This document shows positions 18,181-28,217 of a stretch of DNA of 64,000 nt, piece after piece; within the stretch, counting starts at the first letter, position 1; every line of letters starts with the position of its first letter. The notes under the pieces were generated by a model, which saw only the letters and a program-made list of their open reading frames with translations, did no database searches and was not told the DNA's origin. Source of the DNA: Halothece sp. PCC 7418 (GTDB lineage: Bacteria > Cyanobacteriota > Cyanobacteriia > Cyanobacteriales > Rubidibacteraceae); assembly GCF_000317635.1 (NCBI RefSeq), contig NC_019779.1, forward strand, positions 3,100,001-3,164,000, given 5' to 3'. A program made the position numbers and the translations under genes.

Positions 18181-19428
18181 ATGATCAGTACAACTCCTCA
18201 CTATCCTTTCACTCTAATTTTGCAAACCGTTGTCGAGACGGATTCGTCTTCGCCTCAAAATCCCATGTTGATACTCAATTGGTTGGATCAACTGCATCAA
18301 CTGATGATTTCTGGAGAGCCGATCGCGATCAATCCCATTTACTTAATTTTGGGCGTTCTGGCACTTGTAATTACCACTATTGTTTTCGTCATTCCCAGGA
18401 TTTTGCGTTTTCTGGTGTTTCGGTTTTTGCCGTTAGAATTGCAAGCAGCCTATCAACAAATTGTTGCTCCTTATCAACGGTGGATTACTGTTTCGTTTTT
18501 CCTCTCCCTTGGCGATATTGTTTTATTGTTAATTCCTGAAGAACCGACGTGGTTATTCATTAGCGAATTTTTTCTTGGGGGCGCGATCGCGATTAATACT
18601 TGTCTTTTAGCATTTACTCTCTTTAATCAGTTTTTTAGCGGTTATCTGCTCGACTTAGCCCTAAGAAGCCGAAAGAATGTCAACAGCGAACTGTTAGCCT
18701 TCATTAAATTTGTTGCTAATTCACTCATTGTTCTCATTGTCATCTTTATTTTTGCCGAGTCACATCGTCTCAGTATTACGGGCTTAGTAGCAAGTATCGG
18801 CATTGGCGGAATTGCTGTTGCCTTTGCTTCTCAAAAAGTCTTGGAACAGGTGTTGTGGACAATTTTGCTGTATGTAGATCGTCCGTTTGTAGTCGATGAC
18901 TATATTTACCTGCAAGACGGCACCTTCGGCAGAGTCGAAGGGATTGGTTGGCGATCGAGCAAAATTCGTTTATCGGGAAAAGGAACTTTAGTCGTGATTC
19001 CTAATAGTATGCTGACGCAAATGTCCATTGAAAATTTATCAGGAGCACAGAAAATTATTACGCTACTGAATATCTTTTTTGAACGCGCCATTCCTGAACA
19101 AGAAAAAGCCCTAGTGCGTCAAATTATTCTGGATAGTACCAAGGATATTTACGGCATCGATCATCGCTTAACCGAAGTCAGCTTCGGCACTCCCAGCATC
19201 GACAATAAAAATCCTAGAAGTAGAAATAATCAAAATAATGATCAATTAGAACCTGCTCAAGCACGGGTCACTTTCTTTATTCTCGGGGCGGGTTCAATCG
19301 CGCTGGAAATTCGGACACAACTTTTAGATGCTGCCCGACGCAATATTAGTAAACGTCTTCAAGAATATGGGATTCGTTTCCAAATTGATCAGAAACCGAT
19401 CAATGTCGATTCCCCCATGAATATCTAG
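18181..19428 (+). CDS. MscS-family mechanosensitive channel
   Basis: About 415 residues with four predicted membrane segments followed by the MscS pore-helix and beta domain: GIGGIAVAFASQKVLEQ (TM3 pore region), then DRPFVVDDYI and VVIPNSMLTQMSIENLS. MscS channels release solutes upon hypo-osmotic shock, fitting a halotolerant host. The open frame starts at a TTG (18127), but the ATG at 18181 is preferred. Neither has a strong RBS. An unrelated, larger MscS protein is encoded at 49605-51335. Confidence 0.87.
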   Translation: MISTTPHYPFTLILQTVVETDSSSPQNPMLILNWLDQLHQLMISGEPIAINPIYLILGVLALVITTIVFVIPRILRFLVFRFLPLELQAAYQQIVAPYQRWITVSFFLSLGDIVLLLIPEEPTWLFISEFFLGGAIAINTCLLAFTLFNQFFSGYLLDLALRSRKNVNSELLAFIKFVANSLIVLIVIFIFAESHRLSITGLVASIGIGGIAVAFASQKVLEQVLWTILLYVDRPFVVDDYIYLQDGTFGRVEGIGWRSSKIRLSGKGTLVVIPNSMLTQMSIENLSGAQKIITLLNIFFERAIPEQEKALVRQIILDSTKDIYGIDHRLTEVSFGTPSIDNKNPRSRNNQNNDQLEPAQARVTFFILGAGSIALEIRTQLLDAARRNISKRLQEYGIRFQIDQKPINVDSPMNI

Positions 19429-19620
19429 GTGTGCTGAATTAGTCATTAGTTCGTGGTGCTTGGCGCGGGATACGGCCTACATGGTTAACTACTGTAACTG
19501 GTATTCCAAAGAACGAATAACAAATAACAAGCGATGAATTCAGGAAGCCGTACATAAAATTTTTACCTTTTAATGTGAAATTTATAAGGAGCTTTTACAT
19601 CTGCGCGATCCAATCTTTGA

Positions 19621-19647
19621 GTCGCTGTTAGAGAAAATCCCAGCGAC
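19621..19647. promoter_or_regulatory. Perfect 7-bp hairpin immediately upstream of the fusion gene frame
   Basis: GTCGCTG (19621-19627) and CAGCGAC (19641-19647) pair perfectly around a 13-nt loop, one base before a GTG (19649) that opens the downstream frame. The hairpin occupies the position of a ribosome-binding site for that GTG. This either argues for the internal ATG at 19691 as the true start or makes a leader structure. The rest of 19429-19620 holds no gene; AATAACAAATAACAA near 19515-19530 looks like a short-repeat remnant. Confidence 0.45.
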
Positions 19648-19690
19648 CGTGAGTGAGAACAAAAGAGGCACGATTAATGTAAATAAAGAT

Positions 19691-22216
19691 ATGGTGTCCG
19701 TGAGCAAATATTTATCAAACTTCTTATGGGGACTCACCTCCTGTGGGCTAATGACAATGATCGGGGTTGTCACGGAATGTATAGCCCCTCAACCTGTCTC
19801 TAGCGCCGAGACAGTCCGTTTTTCAGTTTTAGGTCCAGTTACGTTTTCTTTTTCTCTTGAGGCCCTGAAAGTCTATGCGGACACTGGAGAGATGACTGGC
19901 GATCTCAAAATCTTAGCTCGCTTTGCGGATGAGCAGATGATGAGCAACTTACGAAAAGGATTGCGACGACCTCTCTCCCTGGATGCAGTAAGAGCTTATC
20001 AACTGACCCACTCTCCTCTCGGTCGAGACTTGTTAGAGGAACTGGGAAAAGTCATACGCTATACCCCCCATCGCAATGGGTTTTATGGACTCAGGGCTGC
20101 GATTGTCGGCGCTGCTGACCAGGCTGATGCAGATGGTTGGACGATCCTTGATGTGATCGAGCAGTTTCCCACTGATCGGATCGAAATTGATGTTCAAGAT
20201 CTGCTTCAACTCAAAGAACTATTAAATGTTTACCTCGCCTATAATCAGTCCAGTGTTGCTGTCATTGAGAAGAACGCACAAGCCGAAGCACTAGCTTGGT
20301 CTGACTTTGACTTCAGCCAGTTGCCAGATTTAAGTCAACCTGGAGAGTATGAGATTCGAGAGGAAACGATTACAGTCATTAATCCTGCGCTACGTCAAAC
20401 GGATCAGGGGTTATCTGTGAATTATGAATTTCCAGTGGATGTTTATCTGCCCCAGGGATTAACTGAACCAACGCCAGTCATTATTGTTTCTCATGGGTTT
20501 GGTGCAGTCAAAGAAAATTTTGTCTATATTGCCGAACATTTAGCCTCCTATGGGTTTGCGGTATTTGTTCCCAATCATATCGGGAGTGATCTCTCCTATC
20601 GGGAAACTTATCTCTCTGGTCAACTCAATACCCTCTTGAGTCCAGTAGAATTTCTCAATCGTCCCCAGGAAATCTCCTTTTTAATCGATCAACTAGAAGC
20701 CTCAGTCGCTTCAGGTGGAAAGTGGTCAGATTTGTTGAATTTAGAACAGATTGGCGTGATGGGCGATTCTCTGGGTGCAACCACCGTTTTGTCTCTAGCG
20801 GGCGCGGAAATCAATTATTCTCGCTTAGTGGCAACCTGTCATCAAGATAATGTCATTTTAAATTTTTCCCTTTACCTGCAATGTCGGGGCCAACATTTAC
20901 CACCTGGAAATTTTAACCTGGGAGACTTACGAGTTAAGGCTGCTTTGGCAGCGCACCCCTTAAGCAGCGCGATTTTTGGACCAGAGGGTATGAGCCACAC
21001 TAAGATTCCTTTATTGATGACAGCTGGGAGTCAGGATTTGGTCGCGCCGACGGTAACTGAGCAGATTCATCCCTTTGTTTGGCTACAGTCAGACCCGAAA
21101 TATTTAGCCTTATTTAACCCTGGTACGCATTTTATTACCAGTGAACAGAGTCCAGAAGGCATTGAAGTGATTCCTTCCTTTTTAATTGGTGAGCACCAAG
21201 GGGTTGGACGAGAATATTTTAAAGTCTTGAATGTTGCCTTTTTTAAAGCTCATTTAGAAAATCGCGCTGAATTTCTGCCCTACTTAAGTGCCGGTTATAG
21301 CCAAGTCTTGAGCAAGGATCGCCCCCTCAACTTAGCTATTATTCAGTCTCTTTCCCCAGATGCTCTCGAAAGGGCTTACGGTAAAAAAACACCCATTCCA
21401 GTGATTCCTGATCGGGTTGAAGCCACTGTTGCCAACCGCGAAGAAAGTATTATCGATGAAATTCAGCGCACTGGAGTCCTGAAAGTTGCCATGCGCCGTG
21501 ATGTTCCCTTGTTCGGTTATATTGACCGCCAAAACCAGTGGACGGGTTACTGCACTGACTTAGCTGTTGCCTTACAAAATCATCTCAGCACTCAACTGGA
21601 TACTAATCTCCGAATCGAGTTGGCAGAACTGCCTTCAACCTTGGATAACCGCTTTTCTCTGGTTCAAAACGGCACGGTTCATCTCGAATGCGGTCCTAAT
21701 ACCATCCGTCAAGATATTCAAGGAATTACCTTCTCTAATCCGATTTTAACCACAGGCACTCGTTTATTGAGCCAGCGCGATCGCGCAGATGAAATTAATC
21801 CCAGTTTCACGCTGGAAAATCTGCAAATCGGCGTTCTAGAGAAAACAACAACAGCTGAATTTATGGCAACCACCTACCCACAAGCCAACTTAGTCTATTT
21901 CAAGGGAATACAAGGACAAACCGAGGCAATAGAGGCAGTTGTGGAAGGAGAGATTGATGCCTTTGCCAATGATACGCTTCTTACCATCGCAGAAGTTGTC
22001 CAAAAAGATTTATCGATTCAAAATTATCAATTACAACCGAAACTACCTCTAACCTGCGATTTTTACGGCTTCATTCTCCCGAATAATGACCCCCAGTGGG
22101 TTGCAACGATCAACAAATTTATTTCTGAACCATCAGCAAAGCAGATCATGGAACAGTGGTTTCAACAAACGATACCGATTGAATTTAATGACCTTGAGTA
22201 TTGTCTAAATCGTTAA
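19691..22216 (+). CDS. Exported fusion: DUF1400 + alpha/beta hydrolase + family 3 solute-binding domain
   Basis: About 841 residues. After a signal peptide (cleavage near PVSSA-ET), a DUF1400 domain spans about residues 35-175. An alpha/beta hydrolase follows (about 210-560) with IIVSHGFGAVKENF as oxyanion region and nucleophile elbow GDSLGAT (Ser about 360). A Gly-Thr-His segment (NPGTHF) supplies the candidate catalytic His. The final 250 residues form an SBP_bac_3 domain (RTGVLKVAMRRDVPLFGY, HLECGPNTI, LTCDFYGFILPN), clearly homologous to the protein at 4602-5501. DUF1400 plus hydrolase is a known cyanobacterial pairing; adding a binding domain is not one I know. The frame also opens at GTG 19649. 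Likely periplasmic. Confidence 0.85.
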   Translation: MVSVSKYLSNFLWGLTSCGLMTMIGVVTECIAPQPVSSAETVRFSVLGPVTFSFSLEALKVYADTGEMTGDLKILARFADEQMMSNLRKGLRRPLSLDAVRAYQLTHSPLGRDLLEELGKVIRYTPHRNGFYGLRAAIVGAADQADADGWTILDVIEQFPTDRIEIDVQDLLQLKELLNVYLAYNQSSVAVIEKNAQAEALAWSDFDFSQLPDLSQPGEYEIREETITVINPALRQTDQGLSVNYEFPVDVYLPQGLTEPTPVIIVSHGFGAVKENFVYIAEHLASYGFAVFVPNHIGSDLSYRETYLSGQLNTLLSPVEFLNRPQEISFLIDQLEASVASGGKWSDLLNLEQIGVMGDSLGATTVLSLAGAEINYSRLVATCHQDNVILNFSLYLQCRGQHLPPGNFNLGDLRVKAALAAHPLSSAIFGPEGMSHTKIPLLMTAGSQDLVAPTVTEQIHPFVWLQSDPKYLALFNPGTHFITSEQSPEGIEVIPSFLIGEHQGVGREYFKVLNVAFFKAHLENRAEFLPYLSAGYSQVLSKDRPLNLAIIQSLSPDALERAYGKKTPIPVIPDRVEATVANREESIIDEIQRTGVLKVAMRRDVPLFGYIDRQNQWTGYCTDLAVALQNHLSTQLDTNLRIELAELPSTLDNRFSLVQNGTVHLECGPNTIRQDIQGITFSNPILTTGTRLLSQRDRADEINPSFTLENLQIGVLEKTTTAEFMATTYPQANLVYFKGIQGQTEAIEAVVEGEIDAFANDTLLTIAEVVQKDLSIQNYQLQPKLPLTCDFYGFILPNNDPQWVATINKFISEPSAKQIMEQWFQQTIPIEFNDLEYCLNR

Positions 22217-22232
22217 TAGCTCAAGTTCTGGG

Positions 22233-25200
22233 CTAGAAGAAGTGTTCATAACGCACCTTAAATTCGCTAAAAATATAGTCGTAACCCACCCCTAAAATAG
22301 CGTCTTCTTGTAGTTGATAAATACCTTCTAATTCGGGATAAATTAAAGCCTGATCAACACCAATAAGCGGTTGAGCCACTTTCGTCGCCTGTTCATTGAC
22401 TGAGAAAATGATATCTCTCACCAAAGGTTCAACCAAAAATTCGGTCACCCCAAACTGCAACAGTTCCTCACCCGTGCTATTTTCGAGTTGTTCGGCTAGA
22501 CCAACAAATTGTTGGGCTAAAAGTTCGATAATTTCTCCTCGCGCCAGAGAAGGGCTGCTAGAAAGTTGCACGGCTTGAGATTCTAAAATCTGTTGGCTGG
22601 AATTGTTGCCATTGCTAATAACGGTTTGATTCAGACACTGTTCTTCTTGCTCTAAATTATTAGTTGATAGTTCCTCCGTTGCCATTTCTGGAAAAAAGCC
22701 TTCGGGGCTGCGTTGACAAACATCCGTTTCTGTCACTGCGCCTAGAGAAGTGAGTAATTCCTCTGCTTGCCCTTGCACTGAAAAATTCACTGTAACCGTA
22801 TCGGTTTGTCCAACTCGGATGACATCATCGCGAATTTCGTTGGGTGAGGTTTCTGCACCAATTCCTGTGGGATCAGAGATTGTGGTTCCCATTTCCACGT
22901 CTAAAGTAGGATTGAGAAGCGGTTGCGAGGCATCAAATACCACTTGATTTTCATTGAGACGAGATAAGAAGAAGTCGGTATTAAAGAGGGTAATGTCTCC
23001 ACGATCGAGCGCGATCGCGCCAGAAGCCCGTAAACTAGGAATATCTAAAGGCGATCCCGTGAGGGTAAAATCTCCTGTCATGGAGAAGTTATAAACTGGG
23101 GAACTGACCAAGCGAAAGTTATCGTCTAATATCACCCGGAAGTTATCCAGTTGAACGTTGACAGGGGGTTCTCCTAAAAGTTTTGCGAAGTCACCAAACC
23201 ACCGTTTATAAGCAGGGGAGAGGGTTGTTGCCGTGCGCTGAGGGATAAAAACTTGTCCGTCATAAAGACGCACTTCTCCGCCAATAATCGGATTTAGAGC
23301 CATCCCTTTCAGGGTGATATTAGCATCAGCGCGACCCTCATAGAGATTTTCCAGATTCATTTGACCCTGATCCAGTTGGGCGGTTAAGGGATTGCCAGAC
23401 TCTAAGGGGGTAAAGAAGGGAAAAACCCCTGTCACTGCAATTTCCGCTTCATCGACGTTTCCTTGTAATTGTTCAATGTTTAAGCGATCTTCGCTGAGTA
23501 CCACTTCACCGTTGAGGGTTAAATTTTTGTCGAGGGCAGTGGTGAGAACAACCGCGTCTTCAAGGATGATTTGCCCTGTGAGATCTAAGTTATCAATGGC
23601 AGCACGGGGATCATCGGTGTAAGCCGTTTCCGCAGCCATTACCAGCTTCCCTTTCCCTTTTACCCATTCGATTTGTCCTAAACTGAAGGCACTCAGCAAG
23701 GCGAACCCGCTTTCTCCAATATCAGCATTGGCGGTGAAGGTATTTTCAAAGTTGGGCTGTGGGGGGAGGGCAATGTTGCCATTAATTTGAATGTCAATAT
23801 CACTGGGATTTGTGGTTTGTAAGGCGAACTGAGAATTGCTGTAACTAAATTCGCCGATAAAGTTTTCTGCAATGGCTTGACCTTGAAATGATCCGTTCGT
23901 AAAAGAAAATTCTCCTTGCACTTCTGGGTTTTGTGGGGTTCCTGATACGGCAAGATTAAGCGCGATCGCGCCAGAAGCATCAACGGGACTGGGAACAAAT
24001 TCCAGAATCGTATCCAAAGGTAAATCATCAATTTCCGCGTTTCCAGAAATGCGGTTGGGGTCAAACTCTCCAGAGGCAGTAATTTTTCCTCGACCCAGCG
24101 TTAAACTGGCTTCTTCCAATTCACCGACACCCTCTTGATAATTGGCTGCGATGGTTAGATCATTGATCCGTAAAATGCCAGCGTCTTCAATAATAAAACC
24201 GAGAGTGGGGTTGACAGTGGGAACACTTTCACGAGGGCGGGCTTCCCAATCTTCTCCGCTGATGCTGAGATTAAGATCTGGGTTATCAACTGTCCCGTTT
24301 AAGTTGGCTTCTAACTCTAATTGTCCTCTCAAATTTAGCTGATTGGGGAGTTGAGATCGACGGGATGCAGCAGTCGCCTGGACTTCCTTTACGGTCTTGC
24401 GATGCAGGGCTAAACTGGAACTAAGAGAATTGTCTTGGGGGGTCAGCGCGATCGCGCCTAAATCTGCTGCATTGCCTTGATCTTGGGTTTGGGCAAAGCG
24501 AGCAACGTCTTGCACACTGGGCAAGTTGAGGGCTGCGAGAATGTCTTGAATATTGCCATCGACTAAGGTTAAGTTCCCGCCAATTTCTCTAGAGGTTACG
24601 TTATAGTTCCCTTCAAAATTAAAGCGGTTTTCTCCGATGAGTAAACGTCCTTGCGAGAGAGTGGCTTCGTTGTTTCCATAAGCAAACGCGATCGCGAGTT
24701 CATCGGCTTCAGTTGTTCCGACCCCAGGTTTTGCAATCTCAACTTCTCCCTTCGCGGTTACAGTTCCTAGATCAAGGCTGGCTTGGGCGTTCACGATACC
24801 ACCGACGGTTCCCGGAAAGCCCAATTCTTGAGTAGGGGCAATTCTAAAAATCGAGAGGGGAAAGTTTTCAATGCTGGCTGCAATCTGATTGTCTTGACCA
24901 GTGGCGAGGACTAAAATTGGTTCGTTGGGGGCTTCCTGTTGTCGTAATTCTAAGGTATCTAAGCGGTAAGGGGCAACACAAGCGGTTTCTAAACAAGGAC
25001 TCACCGCAGCGATGATCGCATCATTGTCTCCCCTTAAGGCAATTTCGAGATCGTTACCGGTGGCGAAATTCACCGTTCCCGCCATCATGGGATCGAAAAT
25101 CAAATCGTTGAATTGGAAGTTAGTCAGGTTGATATCTCCCTCCACAATAATGCTATTGGGGGCGGTTGGGGCTTGTAATAACTGCTGTCCGCGAATTTGA

Positions 25201-27992
25201 CCGCGAAAACGGCTTTCTCCAGCGATTTCTAAGGATTGGGGCAAATACTGGCGTTCAATAGGAATTAAATCTAGAATTTCGGCGGTGGGAAGGGTATTAA
25301 AATCAAGGTTAGTTTCCACCTCAAATTGGGCTTCGGCAATATCGGGGGCGGTGAACAGGGGGGCTAATATGAGGTTACCTCGGGCTTGCAACGATTGTTT
25401 TCCCCATTCGACATTCGCACGATTTAGATCAACTGAGGCGGGAGCATTTTGCAGTAAGGGGTTGGCTTCTCCAGAAATGGCAACATCCGCGTTGAGTGGG
25501 GGAAAGGTAAAGGCAGTTGTTTCGGGTGTTAGGTTGACGAGGTAAGGGCGGGTGATGGGAGTAGTCTCAACCTCGGAAACCAAGAGATTCGCCTCCCAGA
25601 TGCCATTTTGTAAGTTGCCCTGAAGCGCGATCGCGCCGTCTGCTATGCTGAAATTTAAGTTAGTTTGGGCGGTCAGTCCTCCCACATCTTGAGTCTTGAG
25701 AAGGGTGGCGAGTTGCGCGATCGTCCCTGAGACACTAGCAGTTCCATTTTCAAAGATTGCTTCTGTGGGTAAATTGGGGACAAATGGTGTCATTGCAAAG
25801 GCAGAATCGGAGAAGAAATTAGCTTCTAGTTGACCGCCTTTTCTTAAATTAGCATTGAAGTTTACTAAAGATTTATCAATAGCAACAACGGTATTTACCT
25901 GTCCTGCTAATGCGTCTAAAGCGGTGACTAAATCAAAGTCTTCTTGAAATAGAGATGTAATATTTCCGCCTAATTCTCCTTGTAAGCGATTCACTTCTAA
26001 AGCAACATTCAATTGCGGGAAAAATGGAGAAATCAACGGGACTAGATTCAAGCGTTGTCCACTAAAAAAGGTTTGTAAATTTCCTTTTTCTAAATTTCCT
26101 TGAAAATCAATGGCTGTTCCCCCTACCGCAACTGTGACATTCGCTTTTCCTGCGGTATCTTCTAGATTGGTAGCCTCTAAACTTCCCCCAGTCCTAATAT
26201 CAATATTAAGGGCTGTAATAGATTCTTCTAATTTTCCTTGCCCAATTAATTCCGAAATAATCGGATCAAGAGCAACTGCATCACTATTAATAATGGCTTC
26301 CCAATTTTGAGTTTCTAAGTTTCCTTGACCGAAAATCGTAATGTCACCTAATTCCGTTTGGAAGCCTGTATTCTCAAGTAAGAATTGTGTCCCGTCAAAG
26401 GTGGCTTCTCCTTCTCCGACAATTTCACCAACGGTTGTAATAAATGTATCAATGAGTTGCCAGTTCGCACGAAAATCAGGGTCTTTTGCTGTTCCTTGGA
26501 ATTGAATCTTGCTATTAAATGAACCAAGAAGAGTCTCGGTTGGAAGTGTGGTATAAATTGAAGCTAATTCATCAAGGGGCAGATCAATTATTGCGTCTAA
26601 GTTAACGGGCATTGTAGCAGGGTTAATGGCTTTTCTCCCCTGTAATGTTTCTTTTAAATCTGTTTGTATCTTTCCTGTGGCGACAATAGTTCCCCCTGTT
26701 TCTGGAATAATTTCAGCGCGATCGAGTATAATCTGATCGAGAGTGGCATTGAGGATAACATTGGTTTCAGCCAGTTTAATTTGATCAATTTCTGTCGGTT
26801 TTGTTGAAGTAAAAACTGCCTTTAATTCTGGGTTATCAATTGCCCCTAAAATATTTAAAGCCAGTTGAAATTCTCCTGCTGTCTTAATCGGGAGTTCGAT
26901 ATCTGGCGTTACAGCGAGAACATCTTTAATCGTAAAGGGAGAAACCGAAACATCTAAGTCGTATCCTTGTTTTAAGTTTGCTTTCCCTGATAAATTAACC
27001 GCAATTTCTCCCAGTTTGATATCGCCTTGGGTAAAATTAACTTCTTGATCTTGAAAATTCAATCCGATATTACTGTTAAAAGAGGTGGTTTTTTCTTCAC
27101 TGATCGCAAGGGTTCCTGTGACTTGCTTAATTTCTAGATTCCCCTGAACTTGACTGTCTTGATACGCCTCTAAACTGGGGATATTTAAATCGAGATCAGC
27201 ATTTAATTCTCCTTGACTTAAACGAACGGATAACGGTGCAACTAAACTGCTAAGTTTCACTAAAGATAGTTGCGCGATCGCGATGTTAGCTTGGGTTACC
27301 AAGTTATTTAAATTAGTTTTTCCTTGAATTTGAATCGGCGCATCTGCAAAGTTTGCTTCAATATCATAGCTTAATTCTTTTTCCCCCTCTCGGGGATAAT
27401 TTAACACTCCTTCCACCTGAGAATTAATTTCTACTGTGCTGTTTAAGGCTTGCGGAAGCAGGACAATTTCTGCGTCTTCAATCGTGGCGTTTGCTTCTAA
27501 CTCAAACGGTAATTCTGGTAGCTTCGGTTCTGTTTCTGTTGGTTTTAAATCTAACTCTAACCAAGCCCCCTTTTCATTTTGATCCAGATAGATATCAGGA
27601 TTAATAATTGTCAAATGAATTGGTAATTTCCACTGTGTTAGCAATGAACCCAGATCATATTCAATTTTAATCCCTTGAACAGAAAGATTATCCTGATCAG
27701 AGGCTGTGGCTGGAATTTCTGAAAATCCCATTTCAATTTCAGAAAACGAGAAAGTTTTTAACTCCCCGAGATCAACAGGACGATCCAGAAAATTGGTCAG
27801 TTGAGATTCTAAAAAAGAAGGTAATTGGCGACGAATCACAGAATAGGAAATTATTGAACCGCCAATTATAATCACAACAACTGTTCCGGTAGCAATTACC
27901 GTTGAAGGGCGTTTCAGCCAGTTCCAAAAACGAGAGATTTTAGAGAGTGGGGGATTCGACTCAGGATCAGGTTGTAATGGAGAATGATTCAT
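22233..27992 (-). CDS. tamB: TamB/DUF490 family inner-membrane protein
   Basis: 1919 residues with a short cytoplasmic N-terminus, one membrane anchor (about 32-55, VIATGTVVVIIIGGSIISYSV), a very long beta-repeat body and the conserved C-terminal TamB/DUF490 domain (about 1500-1919), ending in the aromatic FKVRYEHFF. TamB-like proteins bridge the inner and outer membrane and carry lipid or support outer-membrane protein assembly. No TamA with POTRA domains is adjacent. It faces away from the next gene across a repeat-filled promoter region and converges with the fusion gene, with only a 16-bp gap. Confidence 0.88.
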   Translation of the reverse strand: MNHSPLQPDPESNPPLSKISRFWNWLKRPSTVIATGTVVVIIIGGSIISYSVIRRQLPSFLESQLTNFLDRPVDLGELKTFSFSEIEMGFSEIPATASDQDNLSVQGIKIEYDLGSLLTQWKLPIHLTIINPDIYLDQNEKGAWLELDLKPTETEPKLPELPFELEANATIEDAEIVLLPQALNSTVEINSQVEGVLNYPREGEKELSYDIEANFADAPIQIQGKTNLNNLVTQANIAIAQLSLVKLSSLVAPLSVRLSQGELNADLDLNIPSLEAYQDSQVQGNLEIKQVTGTLAISEEKTTSFNSNIGLNFQDQEVNFTQGDIKLGEIAVNLSGKANLKQGYDLDVSVSPFTIKDVLAVTPDIELPIKTAGEFQLALNILGAIDNPELKAVFTSTKPTEIDQIKLAETNVILNATLDQIILDRAEIIPETGGTIVATGKIQTDLKETLQGRKAINPATMPVNLDAIIDLPLDELASIYTTLPTETLLGSFNSKIQFQGTAKDPDFRANWQLIDTFITTVGEIVGEGEATFDGTQFLLENTGFQTELGDITIFGQGNLETQNWEAIINSDAVALDPIISELIGQGKLEESITALNIDIRTGGSLEATNLEDTAGKANVTVAVGGTAIDFQGNLEKGNLQTFFSGQRLNLVPLISPFFPQLNVALEVNRLQGELGGNITSLFQEDFDLVTALDALAGQVNTVVAIDKSLVNFNANLRKGGQLEANFFSDSAFAMTPFVPNLPTEAIFENGTASVSGTIAQLATLLKTQDVGGLTAQTNLNFSIADGAIALQGNLQNGIWEANLLVSEVETTPITRPYLVNLTPETTAFTFPPLNADVAISGEANPLLQNAPASVDLNRANVEWGKQSLQARGNLILAPLFTAPDIAEAQFEVETNLDFNTLPTAEILDLIPIERQYLPQSLEIAGESRFRGQIRGQQLLQAPTAPNSIIVEGDINLTNFQFNDLIFDPMMAGTVNFATGNDLEIALRGDNDAIIAAVSPCLETACVAPYRLDTLELRQQEAPNEPILVLATGQDNQIAASIENFPLSIFRIAPTQELGFPGTVGGIVNAQASLDLGTVTAKGEVEIAKPGVGTTEADELAIAFAYGNNEATLSQGRLLIGENRFNFEGNYNVTSREIGGNLTLVDGNIQDILAALNLPSVQDVARFAQTQDQGNAADLGAIALTPQDNSLSSSLALHRKTVKEVQATAASRRSQLPNQLNLRGQLELEANLNGTVDNPDLNLSISGEDWEARPRESVPTVNPTLGFIIEDAGILRINDLTIAANYQEGVGELEEASLTLGRGKITASGEFDPNRISGNAEIDDLPLDTILEFVPSPVDASGAIALNLAVSGTPQNPEVQGEFSFTNGSFQGQAIAENFIGEFSYSNSQFALQTTNPSDIDIQINGNIALPPQPNFENTFTANADIGESGFALLSAFSLGQIEWVKGKGKLVMAAETAYTDDPRAAIDNLDLTGQIILEDAVVLTTALDKNLTLNGEVVLSEDRLNIEQLQGNVDEAEIAVTGVFPFFTPLESGNPLTAQLDQGQMNLENLYEGRADANITLKGMALNPIIGGEVRLYDGQVFIPQRTATTLSPAYKRWFGDFAKLLGEPPVNVQLDNFRVILDDNFRLVSSPVYNFSMTGDFTLTGSPLDIPSLRASGAIALDRGDITLFNTDFFLSRLNENQVVFDASQPLLNPTLDVEMGTTISDPTGIGAETSPNEIRDDVIRVGQTDTVTVNFSVQGQAEELLTSLGAVTETDVCQRSPEGFFPEMATEELSTNNLEQEEQCLNQTVISNGNNSSQQILESQAVQLSSSPSLARGEIIELLAQQFVGLAEQLENSTGEELLQFGVTEFLVEPLVRDIIFSVNEQATKVAQPLIGVDQALIYPELEGIYQLQEDAILGVGYDYIFSEFKVRYEHFF

Positions 27993-28154
27993 GATTCTAA
28001 TTCAGTTGAAGTCACTGAATTTTAAGATTATTTCTGATTAAAACGAATACTAAAAAATAATGATAAGTCTTGTTTGTTACCAACTAATCTTACACTGAGA
28101 TCGATTCCTACTTCAGTACTAGACATCTAAGGGAAAGCGCGATCGTTAACACTA

Positions 28155-28193
28155 GCTGTACTCCTTCTTTTTTCCTCCATGTTGGAGGATGAA
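28155..28193 (-). repeat. Dispersed hairpin repeat (TCCTCC/GGAGGA), copy 1
   Basis: On the minus strand it reads TTCATCCTCCAACATGGAGG then AAAAAAGAAGGAGTACAGC. TCCTCC and GGAGGA form a hairpin followed by an A-run and a second GGAG. Near-identical sequence occurs at 46552-46590 and a diverged copy at 51521-51552. No coding capacity. Confidence 0.6.
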
Positions 28194-28217
28194 CTTTCAT
28201 TGATACTTTTTTATGAT

